Under the pieces are notes generated by a model. The model had not been told where the DNA came from, searched no databases, and was given only the letters and a program-made list of their open reading frames with translations. Below, one piece after another: positions 41,457 to 48,645 of a DNA stretch of 53,075 bases (position 1 is its first letter; every line of letters begins with the position of its first letter). Where the stretch lies: NCBI GenBank assembly GCA_036734385.1, contig DAIMYQ010000009.1, positions 1-53,075 of the forward strand. The letters run 5' to 3'. Made by a program: the position numbers and the translations under genes. This DNA is from JAAYPI01 sp036734385. Lineage in GTDB: Bacteria; Bacteroidota; Bacteroidia; Bacteroidales; Paludibacteraceae.

Positions 41457-41491
41457 CAAAAAAGACTTCCCATTATTGGAGGTCTTTTTTT
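41457..41491 (+). terminator. Intrinsic terminator after the ferredoxin gene
   Basis: AAAAGACTTCC (41460-41470) pairs with GGAGGTCTTTT (41478-41488, one T-G) around a 7-base loop, then runs into T. It may also end the convergent DUF3276 gene. Confidence 0.88.
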
Positions 41492-41504
41492 GTTTAGGGG
41501 GCAA

Positions 41505-41843
41505 TTATTTCTCTTTCTCTTCGTCGAAATTAGCAGCAAAGTATTCTTGAGTAGGAATTTTTTCTCGAATGTAAGTCAACGTCTCTTTAAATGCTTCTTC
41601 AAATTTATCAAAATCCTCTTTGTAAAGGAATATTTTATGTTTTTCAAGCAGAAATTGTCCATCATCTCCGGTGGCTCTCTTTTTACTTTCTGTTATTGAA
41701 ACAAACAGATCATCTTTTCTGTCTTTTTTGACATCGAGATAGTAAATTCTTTTGCCTGCTTTTACAGTTTTTGAGAAAACTATCTCTTTTTCTTCCTCTC
41801 TTTCCGGTGAATGTTTTCCAGATTGCTTTTGCAAAAATGCCAT
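41505..41843 (-). CDS. DUF3276/PUR-family nucleic-acid-binding protein
   Basis: The 112-residue protein fits the DUF3276 or PUR-alpha-like family, known in Bacteroidetes and related to BpuR of Borrelia. The central strand pattern reads VFSKTVKAGKRIYYLDVKKD, then LFVSITESKK and HKIFLYKEDFDKFEEAF. PUR domains bind single-stranded DNA and RNA. The N-terminal 20 residues are charged and probably disordered. No partner gene suggests a specific role. No clear -7 element is seen upstream. Confidence 0.87.
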   Translation of the reverse strand: MAFLQKQSGKHSPEREEEKEIVFSKTVKAGKRIYYLDVKKDRKDDLFVSITESKKRATGDDGQFLLEKHKIFLYKEDFDKFEEAFKETLTYIREKIPTQEYFAANFDEEKEK

Positions 41844-42000
41844 ATGGTTATAAATTTAGAATTTTACTTTCTTCACTCTAACATGTGCAAATTTCATTTT
41901 TTTTTGTTAATGTACAAAACTTTTCCTCTTAAACCACTCTATGTTCATGGATTGGAAAAGATTTTCTATTAATTTTGGGGCAGAAAATTAAAAAAATATA

Positions 42001-42008
42001 TACCTTTG
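42001..42008 (+). promoter_or_regulatory. -7 promoter element for nusB
   Basis: TACCTTTG matches the consensus and sets a start near 42014, supporting the nusB ATG at 42032 over the one at 41975. Confidence 0.6.
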
Positions 42009-42031
42009 CAATTCAATACAATATCATAAAG

Positions 42032-42982
42032 ATGATAAATAGAGCATTAATTCGAATTAAGATAGTACAAATATTGTACTCCTACCACAAAAATAAGGGC
42101 AAGTCATTGCACGCTGCTGAACAAGAACTCCTTCTTAGCCTGGAAAAAACATACGAACTTTACAATTTACTCCTTTTATTGGCTGTTGATATAACCAAAT
42201 ATGGCGAAAAGAGAATTGAGATGGGTAAGAATAAGCTACGTCCGACGAAAGAAGAATTATCTCCCAATACACGTTTTATAAATAATAAGTTTATAGCACA
42301 GTTAGCCGTAAATACAGATTTGGCAAAGTATGTAAAAGATAATAGCTTGTCTTGGGCAGAACACGCAGACCTTGTTAAAGGGTTGTACGATCGCATCTTG
42401 GCATCTTCTGTTTATAAAGAATATATGGAAAGCAAAGAATCAAGCTATGATTTAGATAAGCAACTATGGAGGAAAATTTATAGAAAAATTTTCATGCCGG
42501 ATGAGGCACTAAATGATAGATTGGAAGATATTTGTATTTATTGGAATGATGATATTGAAATCGTTGTCAGCTTTATAGAAAAAACAATTAAACGTTTTGT
42601 CGAGGAAAAAGGAATAGCACAAGAGCTGTTGCCAATGTATAATGAGGAAGAAGATAAACAATTTGCTGTTAAATTACTTCGAAATATTATTTCTGAGGAT
42701 GAAAGGTTCAATGCGTTGATAGATGAACATGCTAAAAACTGGGAGGTAGACAGAATTGCTTTTATCGATGTAGTTATTATGAAAGCCGCACTTGGTGAGT
42801 TAACCGATTTTCCAACCATTCCTGTTAGTGTTACATTAAATGAATATATAGAGATAGCCAAAGTTTATAGTACGGACAAGAGTAGTATCTTTGTTAATGG
42901 TATATTGGACAATATCGTGACAACGTTAAGAAATGATAATAAGTTACTAAAAGTGGGTTTTTTTGTAAAGGAAACCAAATAA
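42032..42982 (+). CDS. nusB: Transcription antitermination factor NusB, long Bacteroidetes form
   Basis: NusB binds boxA RNA with NusE to support rRNA transcription. This 316-residue form is about twice the usual length. The N-terminal half opens with RIKIVQILYSYHKN, as NusB does, but carries an inserted helical region. The C-terminal NusB domain ends IAKVYSTDKSSIFVNGILD, the classical signature. Long NusB proteins of this type are usual in Bacteroidetes. It leads the nusB-yajC-ybbR-coaE run. The start at 42032 is chosen from the promoter at 42001. Confidence 0.95.
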   Translation: MINRALIRIKIVQILYSYHKNKGKSLHAAEQELLLSLEKTYELYNLLLLLAVDITKYGEKRIEMGKNKLRPTKEELSPNTRFINNKFIAQLAVNTDLAKYVKDNSLSWAEHADLVKGLYDRILASSVYKEYMESKESSYDLDKQLWRKIYRKIFMPDEALNDRLEDICIYWNDDIEIVVSFIEKTIKRFVEEKGIAQELLPMYNEEEDKQFAVKLLRNIISEDERFNALIDEHAKNWEVDRIAFIDVVIMKAALGELTDFPTIPVSVTLNEYIEIAKVYSTDKSSIFVNGILDNIVTTLRNDNKLLKVGFFVKETK

Positions 42983-42987
42983 AAAAT

Positions 42988-42995
42988 TATCTTTG
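42988..42995 (+). promoter_or_regulatory. -7 promoter element for yajC, just after the nusB stop
   Basis: TATCTTTG matches the consensus 6 bases past the nusB stop. TTTG at 42962-42965, inside the end of nusB, could serve as -33 with a 22-base spacer. yajC starts about 28 bases later, so it may be transcribed on its own as well as with nusB. Confidence 0.45.
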
Positions 42996-43022
42996 CAGAA
43001 ATCTAAAGTAAATTAAAAAATT

Positions 43023-43343
43023 ATGTTGACTATTCTATTGCAAGCAGCAGCCACTCCAAATAGTGGAATGGGGCAGTATGGTTCTCTTATCATGATGGCC
43101 TTGATATTTGTGGTTTTTTATTTTTTCATGATTCGACCACAAATGAAAAAACAAAAAGAAATTAAAAAGTTTCGTGAAAGTATTACCGTTGGAGATAAAG
43201 TGATTACTTCCGGTGGAATTTACGGTAAAGTGAAAGAAATAAAGCCGGATTCTTTTTTGCTCGAAATAGCAGAGAATGTACGTGTAAATGTGGACAAAAG
43301 CTCTGTCTTTGCGACTGCGGCCGATACTCAATCAACGAAATAA
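43023..43343 (+). CDS. yajC: Preprotein translocase subunit YajC
   Basis: YajC binds SecDF and SecYEG in the inner membrane and assists protein export. The 106 residues have one membrane helix at about 20-38 (SLIMMALIFVVFYFFMI) followed by the family hallmark RPQMKKQKE and SITVGDKVITSGGIYGKV. It lies 40 bases after nusB and 22 bases before the YbbR-domain gene. Confidence 0.96.
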   Translation: MLTILLQAAATPNSGMGQYGSLIMMALIFVVFYFFMIRPQMKKQKEIKKFRESITVGDKVITSGGIYGKVKEIKPDSFLLEIAENVRVNVDKSSVFATAADTQSTK

Positions 43344-43365
43344 ACGTTTGTTTTTAATATAATAA

Positions 43366-44364
43366 ATGCAATTCAACAGAAAAATAGCATTTGTTAACGC
43401 ATTTGTCAAAAAGATCAGACATCTCTTACTTAGTAAGGATGTGTTGGTCTTTTTCTTTTTTCTACTTGTTTCAGCCCTTTTTTGGTTTGTTATAGCTTTG
43501 GACAAGACGTATCATGAACGAATAACCATCCCGATTCGCTATGTAAATGTTCCTCAAAATATAGCCATTGTAAATCAGATACCGTCTTCTTTGGAATTGA
43601 AAATAAAGGATAAAGGTTTGAATCTTTGGACTTACCAGCAGAGCAATGCCTTTGATACATTGGTTTTTGATTTTAAAGATTATAATTTTGTTCAAAACCG
43701 ATTAAGTGTTTCAACATCGGCTGTTTTTGAAAAAAAGATATTGCAGCAATTGAGCTCAACATCTGTTATAGAAGAATATTTCCCCAAAAATATTGCACTT
43801 GAAAAAGTGAAACTTTTTTCAAAACAGTTTCCTGTAAAAGTTATATCTGACATTAGTTTTAAAAAACAATATCACTTAAGTGATACTATACGAATTTCTC
43901 CGAATAAAGTTACTCTCTACGGTTCTCAAGAATTATTAGATAGTATAAAGGAAATTACTACAACGGTACTTCGAGCTAAAGATTTAAAAGATACTCTTGT
44001 AAAAAAGGTTAGGATAAAGCCTGTTAAATTTGCCAAGATTTATCCTTCTGAAGTAAAAGCTATTGTGCCTGTGGAAATTTATACAGAATCTTCACAGGTG
44101 GTGCCTATTCAGGTAAAAAACTTGCCGGGGCAGCTTTTTGTCAGAACATTCCCGAATGAGGTAAAGGTTTTCTTTCAGGTTGGAATTAGTAAGTTTAGCA
44201 AGATTAGTCCCGATGATTTTGTTGTGTCTATAGATTATAACAATATCATGAAAAGTAATACGAAACGTCAATATTTAAAAATTGAAAAGATTCCGACAGG
44301 TGTAATAAATGTTAAGTTGGAGGTTCAGGATGTTGAGTGGCTAATAGAGGTAAAGGAGGAATAA
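43366..44364 (+). CDS. YbbR/CdaR-like domain protein
   Basis: The 332-residue protein has a membrane helix at about 22-46 (VLVFFFFLLVSALFWFVIAL) and several YbbR-type beta domains outside the membrane, beginning with ITIPIRYVNVPQNIAI and continuing through ISPNKVTLYGSQELLD. In Firmicutes such proteins (CdaR) regulate the c-di-AMP cyclase. In Bacteroidetes they sit between yajC and coaE, as here, and their role is less clear. The gene ends 4 bases before coaE. Confidence 0.88.
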   Translation: MQFNRKIAFVNAFVKKIRHLLLSKDVLVFFFFLLVSALFWFVIALDKTYHERITIPIRYVNVPQNIAIVNQIPSSLELKIKDKGLNLWTYQQSNAFDTLVFDFKDYNFVQNRLSVSTSAVFEKKILQQLSSTSVIEEYFPKNIALEKVKLFSKQFPVKVISDISFKKQYHLSDTIRISPNKVTLYGSQELLDSIKEITTTVLRAKDLKDTLVKKVRIKPVKFAKIYPSEVKAIVPVEIYTESSQVVPIQVKNLPGQLFVRTFPNEVKVFFQVGISKFSKISPDDFVVSIDYNNIMKSNTKRQYLKIEKIPTGVINVKLEVQDVEWLIEVKEE

Positions 44365-44368
44365 GGCA

Positions 44369-44950
44369 ATGTTAAAAATTGGCGTAACCGGTGGAATCGG
44401 AAGTGGAAAAACTTATGTTTGTCAGTTACTCGAAACAGCAGGAATTCCTGTTTTTTACTCTGACGAAGAGGGCAGAAGATTGACAAAAGAAAGTCCTACT
44501 ATTAAGGAAAAGTTAGTTAATCTTTTGGGAGAGGAGTGTTATAAAGATGATACGTTTGATGCAAAATATGTGGCCGCTAAAGTTTTTAATGATGCACAAT
44601 TGTTACAGCAAGTTAACGCTATCATTCACCCGGAAGTGCTCAAGAAATTTGAGGAGTTTACCAATCAGTATAGTGATGAAGAAGTTGTTGCTATGGAGTC
44701 TGCTATTATATTTGAATGTGGACTTGACAAAGTTTTGGATAAGATTGTGCTTGTGACAGCACCATTAGAAACCCGTATTAGACGGGTGATGGAGAGAGAT
44801 AATTTGACCTTTGCCGAAGTTGAGGCTCGAATTAAAAACCAAATGAAAGATGACCGGAAAGTGGGACGAACCGATTTTATCATTAAAAATGATGGAGTGG
44901 ATACTGTTGCTACACAGTTGTTCGAACTCCTGAAAGTTATTGACTACTAA
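44369..44950 (+). CDS. coaE: Dephospho-CoA kinase
   Basis: CoaE phosphorylates dephospho-CoA in the last step of coenzyme A synthesis. The 193 residues match the family. The P-loop is at 8-14 (GGIGSGKT) and the CoA-binding region shows FYSDEEGRRLT. TAPLETRIRRVMERDN supplies the lid arginines. An AGGAGG-type sequence at 44354-44359 lies 9 bases before the ATG, which is unusual for this genome. It ends with a 4-base overlap against the convergent def gene. Confidence 0.96.
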   Translation: MLKIGVTGGIGSGKTYVCQLLETAGIPVFYSDEEGRRLTKESPTIKEKLVNLLGEECYKDDTFDAKYVAAKVFNDAQLLQQVNAIIHPEVLKKFEEFTNQYSDEEVVAMESAIIFECGLDKVLDKIVLVTAPLETRIRRVMERDNLTFAEVEARIKNQMKDDRKVGRTDFIIKNDGVDTVATQLFELLKVIDY

Positions 44951-45495
44951 CTTTTTGTTTTGTAATTACATTTGACCTTTCCTTTAGACATTGCTGATAA
45001 TTTTGTCGATATCATTTGCTTGCGTATCGGTGAGATTCTGTCTACAAATACATGCCCTTCTATATGGTCATATTCATGCTGTATAACTCTGCAAGGGTAT
45101 CCCTCATAGGTTTCTACTTTTTTCTCCCAGTTTTCGTCGTAATATTCAATAATGATTTTGTCCTTTCTTTTCACCGTTTCTGACAATCCGGGTAGGCTTA
45201 AACAACCTTCATCCATGGTTACATCTTCTCCCTCAAAAGAGAGAATCTGCGGGTTTATCATAGTTCGTTTATAGTTGAGGTAAGCAGGAGTTTCTTCTCC
45301 AAGTATGGACAAATCAATGATAAAAAGGCGTATGGATAACCCAATTTGTGGTGCCGCTAAGCCTACTCCATCAGCATTATTCAGCGTTTGATACATGTCT
45401 TTAATAAGCAAATCTAAGTTGGGATAAGTTTGCTCAATGGGCTCTGCTTTTTTTCTTAGTATTGAATTTCCGTATATTACAATTGGATATATCAT
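44947..45495 (-). CDS. def: Peptide deformylase
   Basis: Def removes the formyl group from new proteins. The 182 residues have all three family motifs: GVGLAAPQIG (motif 1), EGCLSLPG with metal ligand C98 (motif 2), and QHEYDHIEG with H140, E141 and H144 (motif 3). It lies 15 bases after ruvX on the same strand, so the two form an operon, and it overlaps the end of coaE. It acts on the product chain that begins with Fmt at 24137. Confidence 0.97.
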   Translation of the reverse strand: MIYPIVIYGNSILRKKAEPIEQTYPNLDLLIKDMYQTLNNADGVGLAAPQIGLSIRLFIIDLSILGEETPAYLNYKRTMINPQILSFEGEDVTMDEGCLSLPGLSETVKRKDKIIIEYYDENWEKKVETYEGYPCRVIQHEYDHIEGHVFVDRISPIRKQMISTKLSAMSKGKVKCNYKTKS

Positions 45496-45510
45496 ATTTG
45501 TTAGATTTAG

Positions 45511-45924
45511 TTATCGCTTACTTTCCAAATAAGTTTGTAAAATTATAGTTGCACTAATCTCATCTACCAATGCCTTGTTTTGTCTGTCTTTTTTCTTTAG
45601 ACCTGCTTCCAACATTGTTCTGTGTGCTAACACTGATGTGAAACGTTCGTCAACAAATTCAATAGGCATTGTCGGAAACTTCTTTTTGAAAGAACTGACA
45701 AACGGGGTAATGTATTTCATTGATTCTGACGGCTCATTATTCATTTGCTTAGGCAATCCAATAATTACTCTTTCAACGTCTTCAGAAGCAATATATTTTT
45801 CCAAAAAAATGAAAATATCTTTGGTTGTAATAGTAGTAAGCCCATTTGCAATGATTTGCAATGTATCTGTTACTGCAATGCCAACACGCTTTTTGCCGTA
45901 GTCAATGGATAAAATTCTTCCCAT
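45511..45924 (-). CDS. ruvX: RuvX/YqgF family RNase H-fold nuclease
   Basis: RuvX proteins are RNase H-fold nucleases proposed to resolve Holliday junctions or process pre-16S rRNA. The 137 residues open with LSIDYGKKRVGIAVTD, which carries the first catalytic aspartate. VDERFTSVLAH holds the second acidic residue, and KALVDEISATIILQ near the end holds the third. The ATG at 45924 must be the start because the catalytic strand begins at once. The -7 element at 45935 leaves a leader of only a few bases. Confidence 0.95.
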   Translation of the reverse strand: MGRILSIDYGKKRVGIAVTDTLQIIANGLTTITTKDIFIFLEKYIASEDVERVIIGLPKQMNNEPSESMKYITPFVSSFKKKFPTMPIEFVDERFTSVLAHRTMLEAGLKKKDRQNKALVDEISATIILQTYLESKR

Positions 45925-45934
45925 AATTTTGTGT

Positions 45935-45942
45935 CAAAAGTA
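45935..45942 (-). promoter_or_regulatory. -7 promoter element for ruvX-def, almost leaderless
   Basis: The minus strand reads TACTTTTG, a full match ending 10 bases before the ruvX ATG, so the leader would be about 4-6 bases. Confidence 0.5.
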
Positions 45943-45974
45943 GCGATAAACTGACAAAGAAGCAAATTCGTTTG

Positions 45975-46005
45975 TTTGAATATCTCTAAAAAAGAGTTAC
46001 TTTTG
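45975..46005 (+). promoter_or_regulatory. galE promoter (-33 and -7 elements)
   Basis: TTTG at 45975-45978 and TACTTTTG at 45998-46005 are spaced by 19 bases, a full Bacteroidetes promoter. It diverges from the ruvX promoter. A start near 46011 favours the galE ATG at 46023. Confidence 0.65.
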
Positions 46006-46022
46006 CTGAAAATATAATGTAT

Positions 46023-47048
46023 ATGTCTAAGATATTAGTTACAGGTGGAACCGGATATATAGGCTCTCATACAGTTGTGGAATTACAAAATGCAGGTTTT
46101 GAGGTGGTTGTTGTTGATGACTTATCTAATTCTACAAAAGCAGTTTTGCAGGGTATAAAAAAAATAACAGGTATTGAACCAGCCTTTGAACAGATTGATT
46201 GTAAAAATGTTATTGATTTAGAAAGTGTTTTCAAAAAACATAAAGGCATAGAAGCTGTTATCCATTTTGCAGCGAGTAAAGCTGTTGGTGAATCAATGAC
46301 AAAGCCTCTTTTATATTATAGAAATAATTTAGTTTCATTAATGAACATATTGCAGTTGATGCCTGTATATGGTATTAAAAACATTGTTTTTTCGTCCTCT
46401 TGTACAGTCTACGGACAACCGGATGTGTTGCCTGTAACGGAGCAATCGCCTATTAAACCTGCTTTATCTCCGTATGGGAATACAAAACAGATTTGTGAGG
46501 AGATTATAACGGATACAGTGAATGCCGATAGTGCTATTCGAGCTATTTTACTTAGATATTTTAATCCGGTAGGAGCACATGAAAGTGCTGAGATAGGGGA
46601 GTTGCCGAATGGTGTTCCTCAAAATTTGATGCCGTTTATCACGCAAACGGCTATTGGAATACGAGAGCAATTAAGTGTCTTTGGCAACGATTATAATACT
46701 CCTGATGGTTCTTGTATTCGTGATTACATACATGTTGTAGATTTGGCAAAAGCTCATGTTATAGCCGTAAAAAGAATGTTGGAAAACAAGGGAAAATCAG
46801 CTACGGAAGTTTTCAATATTGGTACCGGAAAAGGTCTTTCTGTTCTCGAATTAGTTGAAATGTTTGAAAAGGTTACTGGCATAAAATTGAATTATAAAAT
46901 TGTAGGAAAGCGTGCAGGGGATATTGAAAAAGTATGGGCTGATGCAACATATGCCAATCAGGAACTTGGATGGAAAGCTACCAAGACACTTGAAGAAACT
47001 TTACTTTCGGCTTGGAAGTGGGAACAGCATTTGGCAGGTAAGAAATAG
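46023..47048 (+). CDS. galE: UDP-glucose 4-epimerase
   Basis: GalE interconverts UDP-glucose and UDP-galactose for sugar catabolism and surface polysaccharide synthesis. The 341-residue SDR enzyme has the NAD site GGTGYIGSHT at 8-17, the catalytic serine region FSSSCTVYG, and the YxxxK pair in SPYGNTKQI near 150. The late GDIEKVWADATYANQELGW motif is typical of GalE. It stands alone between divergent ruvX and a strong terminator. The ATG two codons earlier would leave a leader under 10 bases. Confidence 0.96.
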   Translation: MSKILVTGGTGYIGSHTVVELQNAGFEVVVVDDLSNSTKAVLQGIKKITGIEPAFEQIDCKNVIDLESVFKKHKGIEAVIHFAASKAVGESMTKPLLYYRNNLVSLMNILQLMPVYGIKNIVFSSSCTVYGQPDVLPVTEQSPIKPALSPYGNTKQICEEIITDTVNADSAIRAILLRYFNPVGAHESAEIGELPNGVPQNLMPFITQTAIGIREQLSVFGNDYNTPDGSCIRDYIHVVDLAKAHVIAVKRMLENKGKSATEVFNIGTGKGLSVLELVEMFEKVTGIKLNYKIVGKRAGDIEKVWADATYANQELGWKATKTLEETLLSAWKWEQHLAGKK

Positions 47049-47072
47049 AAATTGCAAATAGTATAAAAGTAG

Positions 47073-47110
47073 AAACCCCCAATAGAAGAATTCTTCTATT
47101 GGGGGGTTTT
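47073..47110 (+). terminator. Strong bidirectional terminator after galE
   Basis: AAACCCCC and the perfect palindrome AATAGAAGAATTCTTCTATT, followed by GGGGGG and T, make a stem of about 18 bp. It lies 25 bases past the galE stop and 47 bases before the convergent phosphodiesterase-fold gene ends, so it can serve both. Confidence 0.9.
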
Positions 47111-47156
47111 TGTTGTTAGGTAACAATATACTTTATTTAAAGTTTGTGATTACACT

Positions 47157-48626
47157 TTAATTTTTCAACACACATTCTGTTACTACCGGTAAATGATCTG
47201 ATGGATAAGTAGTTAAGCCACGCGTTTCATTAGGTGCATTGTACGATTTTGCAGTTATTTTATCACTGGAGAAAAGAACGTAATCTATTCGTTTCGGATA
47301 TGAATCGGAAGAACTATATAACCCTGTATAAGTATAACCTTCTCCTCCATAAAGGATGTCATTGAGACTGCCGGCTACATTTACTTCATAACCACCTTGT
47401 ATAGGTGTTTCAGATGAGGTGTAGGCATCAGACCATACTGCTGAAAGTTTTGTGTAGGCGGGTTCGTCGGGCTCACAGTTGAAATCACCTACGAAAAATA
47501 AGGGGTCAGTTCCTGCTATCGCCTGTACTTGTGTAATCGCAATATCTGCTTGTGCCGAACGTGTGTTAATACCTGTTTGGGTAATCGGATTATCAAAATG
47601 AGTGGCAAAAAAGAAAAATACTTTACTTGTATTAATATCTTCCAATTTAACCCATGTTACCATGCGATTGAATGTTGAGCTTGCTAATTTGGAAGCAACA
47701 GTTGGTGTATTGGACAAAAAAATACGTCCGCTGTCTAATAAATTGTAACGATCTTTTTTAAAGATTAATCCTGTTTGTTCTCCTGAACCGCCATTTGAAT
47801 TTTCTTTTCCATTATTACGTCCGTAGCCGATATACGTATATTCGGTTAATGTCGAAACAAAATCAGCCGATTGAGCAGATGTCATCTCTTCTATACCGCA
47901 AATGTCAAAGTTATATTTGCGAATCATTTCGAATAGTTTTGATTTACGCACACTCCAAGCTTTGTTTCCCGTGTCACCCGAATTGTAATAGCGAATGTTA
48001 TAGTTGGCTATTACATATTTTGTGGCTATGGGATCAAATGTTGCAGTAATAGTTGTGTCTTGCGTTAGTTTGAAATGTGGTGACACATTAAATCCATTAA
48101 ACACGTAACCTGCATCAGAAAGAGCCGAAAGGGAAATGTCGGAATTTTCGACAACTTCCATTCCACTTGTAATTTCTTCTGTGCCGTGCAACAAAGTAAG
48201 AGATCCTCCTGTTGGCGTAATAATNNNNNNNNNNNNNNNNNNNNNNNNNNNNNNNNNNNNNNNNNNNNNNNNNNNNNNNNNNNNNNNNNNNNNNNNNNNN
48301 NNNNNNNNNNNNNNNNNNNNNNNNGTGTATAGTTTTGCAAAAGTTGCTACAATTGACACATTATTTGATAATGTAAATATGGAATCAACGTTTAGTGTCG
48401 CTAATTCATATCCGTCATTAGGGGTAGTAGACACTTTAATTTCAGACCCGACTTTTATTTTAGTTCCACTTGTAATTGGTGTTCCATTACTTGAAACATT
48501 GATTGTACCATTTTGAGATGGATTAATAATTACCGTATAGGTCAACTCTTCCTTTTCACAAGAAGAAAAACTCAATAAAGCAAACATCGTTGCTAACATC
48601 CATAAAAGATTACATGCTTTTTTCAT
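47157..48626 (-). CDS. Lipoprotein with InlB-type repeats and an endonuclease/exonuclease/phosphatase domain, interrupted by an assembly gap
   Basis: The product begins with a lipoprotein signal ending FSSC (lipidated C23, then EKEE). Next come InlB/Listeria-Bacteroides-type repeats of about 70 residues: one reads TVIINPSQNGTINV, GTPITSGTKIKVG and NDGYELATLNV. After the 100-N gap a second reads PTGGSLTLLHGTEEI and DAGYVFNGFNV. The EEP domain follows with GIEEMTSAQS, THFDNP, GDFNCEPDEP and SDHLPVV, giving the catalytic Glu, Asp/Asn and His. The length of 489 residues counts the N as 34 codons and is not firm. It is probably surface-anchored. It begins 20 bases after the ABC-F gene. Confidence 0.85.
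   Translation of the reverse strand: MKKACNLLWMLATMFALLSFSSCEKEELTYTVIINPSQNGTINVSSNGTPITSGTKIKVGSEIKVSTTPNDGYELATLNVDSIFTLSNNVSIVATFAKLYXXXXXXXXXXXXXXXXXXXXXXXXXXXXXXXXXXIITPTGGSLTLLHGTEEITSGMEVVENSDISLSALSDAGYVFNGFNVSPHFKLTQDTTITATFDPIATKYVIANYNIRYYNSGDTGNKAWSVRKSKLFEMIRKYNFDICGIEEMTSAQSADFVSTLTEYTYIGYGRNNGKENSNGGSGEQTGLIFKKDRYNLLDSGRIFLSNTPTVASKLASSTFNRMVTWVKLEDINTSKVFFFFATHFDNPITQTGINTRSAQADIAITQVQAIAGTDPLFFVGDFNCEPDEPAYTKLSAVWSDAYTSSETPIQGGYEVNVAGSLNDILYGGEGYTYTGLYSSSDSYPKRIDYVLFSSDKITAKSYNAPNETRGLTTYPSDHLPVVTECVLKN
48225..48324. other. Assembly gap of 100 N between InlB-type repeats
   Basis: Exactly 100 N, the default gap size. It falls between two repeat units of the same gene, and the flanks encode YT and IIT, the residues at a unit junction (compare YTVIINP of the first unit). 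The missing DNA may hold one or more further repeats or be near zero. Confidence 0.95.
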
Positions 48627-48645
48627 AGTATATAGTTTTGGTTAT

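Noticed and set aside
47073..47110. The long perfect palindrome as an insertion-sequence end or attachment site
   Set aside because: It is followed by T on the galE side, lies just after a stop codon, and has no transposase, target repeat or second copy nearby. A terminator explains it.
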